Source: Deroplatys truncata
Taxonomy: Eukaryota > Arthropoda > Insecta > Mantodea > Mantidae
DNA length: 64,000 bases
Direction of reading: 5' to 3'
Assembly: GCA_030765065.1 (NCBI GenBank)
Contig: CM060984.1
Span: 103,583,488-103,647,487 of the forward strand
Both the position numbers and the translations under genes were made by a program. Under the pieces are notes generated by a model. The model was not told where the DNA came from, ran no database searches, and was given only the letters and a program-made list of their open reading frames with translations. Positions 54,106 through 64,000 of this stretch are shown here, one piece after another (positions within the stretch are counted from its first letter, which is position 1; each line of letters opens with the position of its first letter).

Positions 54106-55490
54106 TTGAAAATATTAATTTCAAACAAAGAGTAATGAAGATTTTTAAATAATCGGTGTCAAAAAATATTTATAGATTGAATGTTTTAACAAGATCTACA
54201 TTTTTTGTTAAATGAATTTTTGTCAGTGTTTCATGCTTTATCAGTTATACAAAATTATACGCATGTATTCAGAATGAAAAGGACTCACAGCCTATTAGCA
54301 GAAAATTCCAGATATTCAAATCATTCATGTATGCTGTTCTAATAAAACTCCTTAGAGCCATTTTTAATTTCTCTACTACGTAAAGTAAGTAGGGGAAGTA
54401 TTGTATTTCACCCAAAAATTCTATACCGAGATTCCACAGGAAATACATGTTTTGAGACCCCTGAATCCAAAAAAACAATTTTTGGAAACATGTCCGTGTA
54501 TGTGTCTGTGTGTCTGTGAACAGAATAACTAAGAAACGAATAGACGAATAAACACCAAAGATGATATTTAGTTTCAGTATCTTCCAAAGATGCGACACGA
54601 ATTCTCCCACCGCATATTACCCTTTACATGGAACATTTTTCGAAAATTTCAATTTTCTCAAAAATGGCTCACACGATTTTGATTAAAATATCATATGTTT
54701 AAGATATTTTCATGACAAATGAAATGTATATCTTGAATTTTCTGGGAATGTCTCCAAAAGTATTCTTCATTGTAAACGACCTTTGCATAACTGGTAAACC
54801 ATAAGAGATAGACAAAATTTTACTACACAAACAATGTAGATCGCGTTAAAATATACAATCTATGTCATATACTTTTTTTTTTGTTGAGCGAACCATTTTG
54901 GAGATATTGCTTGTTATTCCTTTAAATTTTCCAAAACTTATACTTTTTCTCAAATTCGTTATTCATTTTCTTTTTTCCTGGTAATGCCAAGAGAATGGAA
55001 TACTCCGCAAAGCAATCAGCTCATCAAAGATTTGACTATCGCTTAAAGTCTAACACGTTCCCCTCGCATCTACAAGAAAATTAGCAATACGATTAACATC
55101 TCGATTAACATGAAGCATATGGAGAATAAGCGTTTGTAAAAATATTTTGTACAAGAGTAGAGAAAGTCATGTGAGTGTAACAGAACAGATTTTTATAAAA
55201 TAAAACCTAAGAGAAGCATTTTCATGCAAAAATATGAGGGGGACTTTCTCGGAAATCCTCTTGTCGATCCTGGGAAGATACGTAACTTAAATACCAATAT
55301 TGATATTTATCTCAATTTAATGTTTTGAGGAATGCTGCTCTCTCTCTCTCTTTTATCACTGATTTAGATTTTTTAAAACCTTTTTTTTGGAATTTAAACA
55401 ACCTCAAAATACGTATTCCCGGTAAAATCTCTTGGTATTTTGGTTGGAATACTGATTTTATGTTAGGTAGGAGGAAGAGAAAGTAATGAG
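54106..55490 (-). mobile_element. H-family dispersed element, copy 15, older, split by copy 16
   Basis: 54106-54365 holds the internal portion (CAAGATCTACATTTTTTGTT, TTTATCAGTTATACAAAATT). 55197-55490 holds the front portion (TTTTCATGCAAAAATATGAG, GGAAGATACGTAACTTAAAT, AGGAAGAGAAAGTAATGAG). Together they form one diverged copy interrupted at a T run by the copy at 54366-55196. Confidence 0.8.
54366..55196 (+). mobile_element. H-family dispersed element, copy 16, inserted into copy 15
   Basis: Front ATTTCTCTACTACGTAAAGT and rear AGAGTAGAGAAAGTCATGTG then AACAGAACAGATTTTT. The host copy reads continuously across (GAGCCATTTTT to ATAAAATAAAACC) with no duplicated target beyond the shared T run. 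Confidence 0.85.
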
Positions 55491-55499
55491 ATTTGTCCT

Positions 55500-56265
55500 A
55501 TTTTTACTTTCTCATCATGTATATAGTAGGTAGAAAATGAGTAGTCGGATCAACACCAAACTTGGTATTTAAGCTCAGTATCTTCCAAAGATCTTTTAGC
55601 GTCGCGCTAATATTTTCAAGAAAATCCCCACATCCGAAACTACTCTTTAAATGGAGCATTTTTCAAAAACCATTATTTTATAAAAATGGCTGAACGGTTT
55701 TGATTTAAATACCATAAATTAAAGATATTTACATAACAAATAAAATATATATCTTTAATTCTCTGGGAACAGCCTTTGAAGTCCTCTTCATTCTGAAGGA
55801 ATTTTGTATAATCTTGTATAACTGGTAAACGTTAAGCGATAGACAAAAACCGACTACACAGAAAATGTAGACCTTTCAAACACTCAATTTATTTCAAATA
55901 ATTTTTTTTGGCTAAACCATTTCTGATATATCCGTTATTAATGGTTTGAACTGTTTGTTTCTTAGCCATTCTCTTAAAGTTCTGTTGACATTCAGTTGTT
56001 TCTCGCCGTTGCTTGCAAATAGTATGGAATTTTAAGGTCAGCGTATAGCATCCAGTTCTTAAACATTTGACTGTCGTTGTTCTGTTCGTATCTATAGCGA
56101 AATGTGTATTGTAGCTATTTCTGCAAAGGTTTATTTGTATTAAAGTGTAGCCGATAGAAAAATTAGCTTAGTAAGAATAGTTTGTATATCCACTAATAAA
56201 CAATAGAGGGTAGAGAAAGTCAGGTGAATGTATCACCTCAGATATTTCCAATACAGGTATTAAAA
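55500..56265 (+). mobile_element. H-family dispersed element, copy 17, divergent
   Basis: Front TTTTTACTTTCTCATCATGT, rear AGAGGGTAGAGAAAGTCAGG and TGTATCACCTCAGATATTTC. Followed directly by repeat E, as at 39965-41090. Confidence 0.78.
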
Positions 56266-56289
56266 TTTCGTTATTCTTACGTTATTTTT

Positions 56290-56940
56290 TCTAGATGTTA
56301 TATAGTGCTTTTCTTCCACACTGCGGCCACCTCACATCCAGCCGCACGCCGGCCCCGCTACAGCTTGGACTCCTTCTGAATAGGTATAATATCCACGCAG
56401 CCGCCTCATATTCTCATATTTACAGTTACAATTCCATAATAATTACATACTTTATTATAAGAGAGTTTGAAAGTGTTGCCCTTCTCTATTCACACATTTC
56501 TAACACCATCTCAGGAGATTTTCATTTACACTCGAGAGTTAAATATTTGAAATTGAGCGAATTTCTTGCTTGATGTATGGGTTTGTTGCACACTATATTT
56601 CTCGTGCCCATGAGAGACGGGTAAATTTATGAAACTGGAGTAATTGATCCGCGTTCAACATTCTTTCCTGACGAAGCATCGTTTACATGGTTATGCTTCG
56701 TCGTAAGATAACAATACTAAAGCACAGAGAAATCCGATTTTACACACGATATGCCCTTGTTCGACGCGAAAATTGGTGATCAAAAGCTAAATGCAGAGAG
56801 GTGCAGGAATGACCTACAATGTTTTTTGAACAGCTGGCCGACATTGAATGTCAGTCTGGGTATTTCCAAGAAGACATTTGCTACCACTATACAGTTTAGT
56901 TCAGGAATTTTTTTAAGATACAGTAATTAGTAAAGCAAAT
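56290..56940 (+). repeat. Repeat unit E, copy 2
   Basis: Partner of 40441-41090, in the same orientation and also behind an H element. A short block near 56955-56995 (GTTTTAGTTCTTACAATGTA) matches a piece at 40700-40720 again, so the right limit may be more complex. Confidence 0.7.
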
Positions 56941-57555
56941 TGAGTCAATTTCTCTCCTGGTGTTTTGTTTTAGTTCTTACAATGTACGGGGCTTGCTGCA
57001 TATTTTTAAAGTTCCCCCATAGATGAACATCGCTTACAGTTAGATCAGGGGATCTTGAGGACCATAATCCTTTACTTATCTTCAAAAATGTCCTATATTA
57101 AACTCATCAGCTGTATACGATAACTGCTCCATGGCCAAAGAGTACTTATAGACTATGTAGCATTTACAGAACTTGAAGACGTTGGTAGAAGATTAAGGAA
57201 ATCGAGGGGTTATGCCAATCGTGAAGATCAGGAAATTTTACATCCGTTATTAGGAAAAGCCGGGGGTGTACTAAATTACAATTATAAGGGGTAAATGGGG
57301 AGCATTTATCACAAACATCTTCTAGATCATTGTAAAACAATTTTGTAAAGAGCGTGGAAGATAATTAAATTAGTTTAATCATTCAAATTTGAAAAGCTAC
57401 CCTACGACGGCAGGCAGTCAGCTAGAAATGGATGAATTAGAACTATCAAGATAAACAAATGAAACTTTTCATCACATGCCATTCAACTTTTGATAACATT
57501 TGGCTTAGGTGCATTTCACATGGTTAAGAATTAGTGTTAAAGTTGTGTTGAAGGT
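56941..57555. other. No gene recognised
   Basis: A stretch near 57090-57125 (AAACTCATCAGCTGTAT) resembles the reverse complement of 41044-41070, hinting at a rearranged E-unit tail. Otherwise unassigned. Confidence 0.5.
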
Positions 57556-57559
57556 TAAC

Positions 57560-57790
57560 TGTTATGGTCCTAAGCGTCCCATTCTATATTGGGCGTGAAA
57601 GACCAGTAATTTTGCTCAGAGGCCTCTTTATCAGACTTGAGGTTCTTTTACGTGCTTTACTTCCCTTCCGAAGGAAGCCATGCTAAAGATTTTTACGCCC
57701 GAAAAAATCCATCGCCCTCCGCCGGATTTGAACACGCGGCCTCGGATCTAGTGGCTAATATAGTAACCACTGCACCACGGAGGACGACAG
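57560..57790 (-). mobile_element. tRNA-derived SINE, family S2, second copy
   Basis: Aligns with 14861-15154: TCCTAAGCGTCCCATTCTAT, CAGAGGCCTCTTTATCAG and CCTTCCGAAGGAAGCC. The minus-strand head has TCGTCCTCCGTGGTGCAGTG and GCGTGTTCAAATCCGGCGG. A deletion of about 40 bp removes the CGTAAATCTACGACACGGG block. Target duplication not clear. Confidence 0.82.
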
Positions 57791-57944
57791 TCAGTCAATA
57801 GGGGGCTGACTGTTACATAGGGGTTCAGATTCGGTGTCTGCTTGCTCTAATAGAAAATAATTATACATTTAGTTTGCCAGGAATACGAACGCAAAACATG
57901 GATTATACTATAAACATGGCACTATTTTAGCAAATTGCGCATCT

Positions 57945-58560
57945 CAAAGTAGAGTAGAGTAGAGTGGTGTATTTATTGATCTTAAACATTTTAGACTTTC
58001 AAACTCATACACCCCACGGGTCAGATAGACTATACACTGTAGTTAATATGTTTTCAGACTATACTCATCACACTGAGCTTTTAAAGTTAATGATATTTAC
58101 AACAAATGAAAAGGAAAAAACAACAGATAAACTAACAACAACGAAATCGCACAAACAAAACAGAAGAAGAGGTGAAAAAGCTTGTTCACAAGCACACGCT
58201 ATTGTTTACAAAACAAACAAATCCTCCCCTAAACCACTATCCTCTTCCTTCCCCTCCCACCCTTGACCCTCTTCCTTACACTGCAATCTAGCTGCATAAC
58301 CTTTTGTAAAAATGTACCAATTGCTTCCCCTTTCCAACAAACTTGTAACCCTCTCCTTGAGTTAACAAAGGAACCTGGCAGATACTTTCTCCTCAACTGT
58401 TCTGTCTTAGTACAATGTGTCAGAATATGAATCCAAGTTTCTTCCTATGAAGGGGCAGATTTGGACGGGTACTGGTAAAAATGCTATTCCCTTCTTCATA
58501 TCCCTTTCACTTTGATACCAAAAAGCGAAGTAGCATGTGGTGTTCAGCCTTACACCCTTC
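57945..58560 (-). mobile_element. LINE fragment, C-terminal end and 3' UTR, (AGAGT)n tail
   Basis: The minus strand reads NTTCYFAFWYQSERDMKKGI and then QICPFIGRNLDSYSDTLY at about 58420-58540. This resembles the ICPFCxExxxT-H terminal motif of Z-family LINEs but with cysteine positions changed. At least one stop follows. The 3' UTR runs to an AGAGT microsatellite at 57950-57966. Confidence 0.6.
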
Positions 58561-58644
58561 CACTTCCTAATTCACTCCCTTACATTCACCGGTCTAGTTA
58601 AGCCCTGTATCTAGTGCGTTTTCGCTACTGATGCTATGATAACT

Positions 58645-59690
58645 ACGGAAATGAGGAATAGTCAGTAAGCACTTGTTTTAGGTCCTGCAGCTTCTCTTGT
58701 ATAGAAAATTGTAAAGGATTGTTATTATTAGGCATGGTTATTCTAATGAGTATTAAAGACAGGAATAAAATAAATTGAACTATACCGCCACATTGTTTGT
58801 TTTACCTGCGTATCGTTCGCTGTATTCTTACTGTTAGTTGCCGATTCGCCGCCGGGGGTCGGTCGTGCCGTCTCTACCTTTGTTCGTGGGTGGAAGCGAG
58901 GCCACCGTCACTCTGTCGTTCGGGCCACTTTGTCCAAATAATCAGGCATGATTTACTCTTGTATGTCGTCCGGGACGGTGCGCGATCTGGTAAGTTCCCC
59001 CACACGTTTCATTATGTTCGCGTGATGTAACTTGCTTTGACCTCCGTACTTCTGACCATCTTCTTTGTTCCTGCTCAATTCTTTTGGCAACTCTCTTTGT
59101 GCCCTTTTAATATTTAGCCGGAAATTTCATATAATTCAGAATTATCAGTTGAACCGTGCAATTATGGCTTTTAAATTTAAGCCGGCGGGGTTTAATGCAA
59201 TGGTAACGGTAATCACTATGAAAGTCATCGATCTGAAACGATGGGTCTCTTAGCCGATTTATGGCCAGTTATGTGACATTCATTCCTACTCTTTAATGTG
59301 TTGTTCTGGCAGCTAAAAGACTTACACGAAGATAATAAATGCTCAGTAAGAATCCTGAAGATTAACTTTGTACATTTTATAATTGTATTTATGTTTGCTT
59401 CATATTCATTTGCCATGAGGCGGAAATATATTTCCTAAATACATTTTCCGTTCTTTTTTGGGGGGGGGAGGATGACCTCTGGGCGAATGTTACCCCTGTT
59501 TTAAGGTGTTAACGATGGGGCAAGAGGACGACCCAGAACTGTCACTGAGGAATAGTCAATCGAGATAAACTTTTGTTTCAGGCCCTGCAGCTCCTCTTCT
59601 CTACATTTGTACAAAGGATGGTTGTTATCAGGCTTAGGAATTTCTAAACATTAAGGCCAGGTCGGAAGGAAATATGGTTGAACTGTCACT
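58645..59690 (+). repeat. Direct repeat pair of about 140 bp
   Basis: 58645-58780 and 59545-59690 share GAGGAATAGTCA, GTTTxAGGxCCTGCAGCT, CTCTTxT, AAAGGATxGTTxTTATxAGGC and TTGAACT in order. They are separated by about 770 bp holding a 77-codon frame (58797-59030) of unclear meaning and a G10 tract at 59459-59468. Confidence 0.65.
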
Positions 59691-60509
59691 GAACTGTAGG
59701 TAGGGACTTTGCGGCTAACAAATCACCTCACCACCATACACTCTTTTCGAGTTTGCAGACAGCACTAAACCGGATTTTACCTGTCTGTCACTGACCCTTG
59801 GTCTGTGTTGTTTTGCATCATTTGTAATGATAATGTTTTGAGTGTATATAATTTGAAACCAACTGCTTAATAATTCCTATGTCTGGTTATTATTATAAAA
59901 GCTAGCACATTCTTACGGTTAACATAAACCCAGTCAACCTAAAAAGACATTTTTGTCAAATAGTTAATGCCTTTGTATACTTTATGGAAGCACTCTATTC
60001 AACAAGGAACAAAGAAATGTTCATTACCTGTAGATTATTTGCTACACCTAAGTGTTAATACGAATGAAACTGACAACAATGCTTTCACGACTGCGTAAGA
60101 ATACAATAAGATTCTTATGAAGAGGATACAGCGGATACAAGTCCTAAGTTTTCCTCCTGGAATATTGGGAGAAAATAGTGAAATTCCACCAGTTAACAAA
60201 ACAAAACGGAAGAAACAGGAAGAGTGGAGTAGAGTAGTTTGGGTGAGGAGGAGGATTTCGATGCGGAATAGACCTACTGTATCTACTGGCCCATTCGGGA
60301 GGAAAGGGTGAAGCGAAGGAAACAGAGGGCGAGGAGATCCAGGGCGGCAGGCTCAGACGCAGCGGGGTCGCTAACGTACCCAGGTGTGAGATCCTGTAGC
60401 CGGCGGCGTTCGCCACACAATGGACGCCAGGACGGACAGTTGCTCGAAGCAAATTTCGCCACTACACGCCTCGCCAAACCGCCCACTCGCCTGATCTTCC
60501 GCCTTTGAA
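59691..60509. other. No gene recognised; GC-rich patch at 60230-60500
   Basis: The GC-rich patch beside an S1 head has frames on both strands (60144-60452, 60283-60636 minus) but no motif I know. It may be part of a chimeric SINE or a CpG-rich exon relic. Confidence 0.45.
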
Positions 60510-60672
60510 ACAAGGCAAGGAAATCAAATGACTGGAAAATTTGCGGCATTAGCCTACCGACCTGGGAAACCGAGAAAAAAGAAAGGTCAGAGTAGTCGGT
60601 CCTACGGGAAAGGAACCCGGGATCCCCCGAATGCAAGCCTCAGAGGTTACCGACGACCCATCTCGCTCGGTA
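60510..60672 (-). mobile_element. tRNA-derived SINE head (S1-like)
   Basis: Minus strand: CCGAGCGAGATGGGTCGTCG (A box region) and CCCGGGTTCCTTTCCCGTAG, a B box altered at its core (GGTTCC for GGTTCGA). The body is truncated after TGCGGCATTAGCCTACCGAC. Confidence 0.65.
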
Positions 60673-61714
60673 AGATAGAAGGTAGTTTATCAGTTTTGAA
60701 GTACTGTTAAGTGATAATCCGGCTACAAACTCTCGTATTTTTCTAAACGGAGTCCTCCATATGAAGATTATTCATTTGTGTAGCATTTCATGAAATTATT
60801 AAAATCAATGAGCTCTTTGAAACACAACAATTGCAATCAGATCTTCAATTTATGACATTTGAATGCAGGTAATTATTTTTCATGCGGCCAGTCCACGTTA
60901 CCATTTGCAATTCAAAACCTACCGGCCACAATAATATGATGAATAGCTTTTTCGAGCCTGGTCATGATATATATTTTTTGTTGTGATCTTTTTAGAAGGG
61001 GAGGAAAACCGGAAACGCTCTGTTGTCTTTGCAAAGCAGTGACGTGGAGAAATAAAAGAGAATATGTTGGCATATCTCACGCAGCACTAAAATGAAAGAT
61101 AACAGGGAGGGCGTAAATCAACCATTCTGTTTTAGCTGAACATGTCCGCGTTTTGAACCTGATGTGGCGTCCAGCAGAAATTTGGAAAAGGCTGTTTAGT
61201 TTCGCTGTTTTCCTTCCATCTGACAGAAAATAAAAAGAACACAGCATTTCCCTGGATTCAGGTGTTAGATGGGCTCTGCTTTGCTTTTTGGTTGGTGTTG
61301 ATTCGCTTGGAAAATTCACTGCTGTTGGGAGATTCATATAGTGGAAATAATATCCTAATATAGCTGACCAGGAATCGCTGATATTGGAACGCAGTTTTAT
61401 ATATTTAATGTTCCCAATTTAATCAATCATATTACTGTATATCAAACAAACAAACGAGGGTTACTGGAAGCTATCCCATTAACGAGTACCATTGCACTGG
61501 AAAACCTATTACCATTCTCCACACACTCATTTTATTTTAAAAAACGAAAGAAAAAACTAAAACTAGAACTTTTAACACGAGACACACGAACTAAAAGTTA
61601 TACTTTATCGCATTAGTGCGATAAAAATGTTTATGCCACTCCGTTGTTATCAACTTTAGTTTCACGTATAATCACATGGCAATTACCCTTTGTATTTGAA
61701 TATCTTTAATAAAT
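60673..61714. other. No gene recognised
   Basis: About 1 kb. The 86-codon minus frame at 61077-61337 lacks recognisable features. Confidence 0.55.
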
Positions 61715-63160
61715 TGACTTGGTTTGATTGGCATTTACATTTCATTACTCTGGTAAAATAATGAAAGCTGTGATGCAAATTTACAATAGTGTGAATTTCA
61801 GCATTAAAATATACCAAAACATAATAACTGAATCTAAATCGGCCAGCAGAGGGGTTCGTCAAGGATGTATTTTATCGCTCCTGTTGTTCAATTTATTCAT
61901 AGACCATATAGCAGACGCGTTAATAGTAGAGGAAATGAATTGCCCAAAAGTAGACGATATCTGCATTCCTGTACTTTTATACGTGGATGACATGACAATT
62001 TTGCCACTGACGATAGAAGGCTTACAGAACGGTATTAATAGGTTGGAAGAATATTGTAAACAATGGGGTTTGGTAGTAAATATTAATAAAACGAAAACAA
62101 TGGCTTTCAAAAATGGCTATGTGTATGGCAGGAATGAAAAATGGTATTACATATGGCTAGAAATACAACATGTTAAACATTTCTTTCATTTAGGAGTAAT
62201 GTTTAGTTTGAGAGGAAAATGGAACAAACATCTATCAGTAACTAACTATAAAGCACGAGGGCAGTTAAATGAATTATTACGTACCATCACGGGGATACCT
62301 TATGTACCGGTAGTTAAATTAGAAAAGATGTATAACTATATGATAAGGCCGATTTTGTTATACGGAAGTGAAATTTGAGGATGGGAAAGAGCAGAGCATG
62401 TAAATAAAACGCAGGTAGCATTTTGGAAGACAGTTCTTGGACTTTCACAATGTACATCAAATTCGGGGGTATTTGAGGGAGGTGGGATGTTATGAAGACA
62501 CAATACACTGCAAAATAAGAGCAGTGAAGTACTGGCTGAGGCTGATGTAGAGGGGTAACTCCACACTGGGGTCCAAACGTTATAAATACCAGCGATAAAA
62601 CCTGTCTCCTGAGTTTTGGGCAGCTGATTTAGAAAGGGGTTTGAGCAGAATAGAAATGGGGTCGGTATGGCAAAAAGTTTAAAAAAATCACAAAAACATA
62701 TGGAAATGTGTCAAAAGAAGACTAAGAGACATAAACCAACAGGAAATGGAATTGGATTTTAAAATTAAACCTTCTTTAAGTCTAGCAAATAAAATAGAAT
62801 TGAATTGGGATAAATAGACATATATACTTAAATTAGGAAGGTAGGAAAGATCAGGAATGGCATGGTTTAGACTGGGGATCCGGAGGCTACAGAAAATTAC
62901 TGATGATTCTGGCAGGAGAATCTGCCCATTTTGTGAATGAGATGAAGACTGGGCGGAATGCACACAGTGAGAGAACCAGTGAACAATTAAACTCAAAGAA
63001 AAATTCTTAAACGCTGCTATAAGGAGATGGCATGTTGGGATCTACTGGCTGACCAGAGGAACTGGCAACACATGGGAAATTTCTTGGCTAAAGTGCGCGA
63101 AACTATGTCAGATTTGTCCAGTTAGTCAACGGCAATTTATCTCTATTTTCCTTTTCTGTT
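61715..63160 (+). mobile_element. LINE fragment with reverse transcriptase (family Z), decayed
   Basis: The plus frame 61728-62378 (216 codons) starts in the middle of the reverse transcriptase. It shows SRGVRQGCILSLLLFNLFI (block 4), LLYVDDMTI (catalytic block, YVDD), VNINKTKTMAF and FHLGVMFSLRGKW, then PILLYGSEI before a TGA where a Trp codon is usual. Beyond it, pieces read VKRRLRDINQQE near 62710-62745 and AWFRLGIRRLQKITDDSGRR then ICPFCE near 62860-62940. The 5' half of ORF2 and all of ORF1 are missing. One substantial open frame and several later stops mean it is inactive but not ancient. Confidence 0.82.
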
Positions 63161-63474
63161 GTTTCTTTTGTCACCATACTTTGTATCTTAAATATGCATG
63201 TACAGTCAATGACCCATGCACTAAATACTTATGTAATAACTTCAATAATTTGAAACTAATAAAGATACCTCATCCATCCCATCCCATTCATCATCTACAT
63301 TTCATTATGTGTTTCCCGATTAATTTCTCGCGGCGGTTGCATTATATGTTCAGAATTAAATTAATCATACTTCAATTTATCCCAATCCTAACCTGTCTCT
63401 TTATTGGCAGTCTTGTGCTTTCTTTGATCTTAATCCTTGTTCTTTTATCTATGGTTGGAATAATCGGTGAAACT

Positions 63475-63660
63475 ATGGCAGGTATGAATATGGATGAAAC
63501 TGAATTCCAAGACCCGGACGACGAAATTCTGGAGGATGCCGAAAGAGTAGCATTGGAATTGCTACCCAAAAAATCCATAAGACAGTATGATGTAGTGCAT
63601 AATCATTGCTTCGTTGATTGGTGTAAGGTAAGCAGTGCCAGCGAATCAACAAAACATCAA
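63475..63660 (+). pseudogene. Crypton-like tyrosine recombinase N-terminal fragment (or first exon)
   Basis: Within a longer plus frame (63181-63732), residues from Met 63475 read MAGMNMDETEFQDPDDEIL, then RVALELLPKKSIRQYDVVHN and CFVDWCKVSSASEST. This resembles the N-terminal alpha-helical (SAM-like) segment of insect Crypton-derived tyrosine recombinases, typically ...LLPxKSxxxYxxxYxxFxxWCxxxxxxSxSE. The preceding hydrophobic stretch in the frame is probably chance. AAGGTAAGC at about 63627-63635 would be a good splice donor, though the coding similarity seems to run on through SSASE. The frame stops at 63732 without the expected VLLAYF continuation. No catalytic R-H-R-Y part is visible before the window ends. 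Confidence 0.45.
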
Positions 63661-63904
63661 AACATCTGCATTATTGCTGCACACACGTTTGTTTATCCCA
63701 TTCTAGGTGCCATTTCTCTTAGTCACATATAGGCCTAGAATCAATATAATATTATTTTATTGTTACTTAAAGGCTGTCTAAATACAGCATATGCCACAGG
63801 GTTAAAAGTAATTTTATTTGCTCCTAAGATTGTTCCACTCGGCCTACGGACTCACTTCGCAAACATTCCTAATCGCAAAATAAGACCCTACTTTTAACAC
63901 TTTT

Positions 63905-64000
63905 TACTTTTTCTACTACGATACTAAATAGGGGAAGTATTGCATTCCACCAGAAAATTCGATATCAAGATTTCGGTAGAAATACATGTTTTAAGGTACG
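63905..64000 (+). mobile_element. H-family dispersed element, copy at window edge
   Basis: TTTTTACTTTTTCTACTACG, then AGGGGAAGTATTGCATTCCA and GAAATACATGTTTTAAGG. The front of a copy that continues past the right edge. Confidence 0.82.

Noticed and set aside
58797-59030. 77-codon frame with Cys and Arg clusters
   Set aside because: No recognised domain, no splice context, and it sits in unassigned sequence between two direct repeats; probably chance.
60144-60636. GC-rich frames on the minus strand resembling an exon
   Set aside because: Two overlapping frames in a short GC-rich patch with no motif, next to a SINE head; composition alone explains them.
63181-63474. Hydrophobic, membrane-like segment at the start of the 183-codon frame
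   Set aside because: AT-rich DNA readily gives Leu/Ile-rich translations, and the recognisable similarity begins only after Met 63475.

Overview
The window looks like transposon-dominated, AT-rich intergenic or intronic DNA from a large-genome arthropod, most likely a hexapod. This is inferred from three things: a retrotransposon primer-binding site matching the 3' end of an arthropod-type tRNA-Lys(CUU), LINEs carrying RNase H, and tRNA-headed SINEs with long bodies. I recognise no intact host gene, rRNA, functional tRNA or CRISPR array. Apart from two LTR-element gag frames, almost all open frames are short chance frames, shadows of repeats, or decayed LINE pieces.

Layout. 1-5.7 kb is a minus-strand Ty3/gypsy-type LTR element (G1): pol runs off the left edge, gag is at 2499-4583, and primer site and LTR lie to the right. 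6.5-18 kb is a mosaic of LINE fragments, two solo LTRs (7787-8971, 10885-11833), tRNA-derived SINEs, and a Tc1/mariner-like MITE (17532-18023) that keeps the start of a transposase. 19449-25257 is a complete, very young LTR element (G2) with LTRs of about 1 kb differing at two sites, a 4-bp target duplication, one 747-aa gag frame and no pol. It sits inside an older dispersed repeat, which itself sits in a LINE 3' UTR. 26-33 kb holds SINEs, a third solo LTR (in a SINE) and a LINE split by a 513-bp retro-insert with 12-bp target duplications. 34-43 kb holds LINE tails, SINEs and a second MITE. 44-57 kb is dominated by a dispersed element called H here, plus a fourth solo LTR that splits a SINE. 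57-64 kb has LINE remnants and ends with a short reading frame resembling the N-terminus of Crypton-type tyrosine recombinases.

The H family (about 0.8-0.95 kb, some 19 full or partial copies) has asymmetric inverted ends, a hairpin at one end, T-rich insertion sites and no target duplication where one insertion into another copy can be read. This fits a non-autonomous Helentron-like element, though that is an inference.

How the parts relate. G2 carries gag but no enzymes and shares gag fold and primer choice with G1, so it is plausibly mobilised by a G1-like relative. Nesting gives a relative chronology: LINEs and SINEs first, H elements and solo LTRs next, G2 last.
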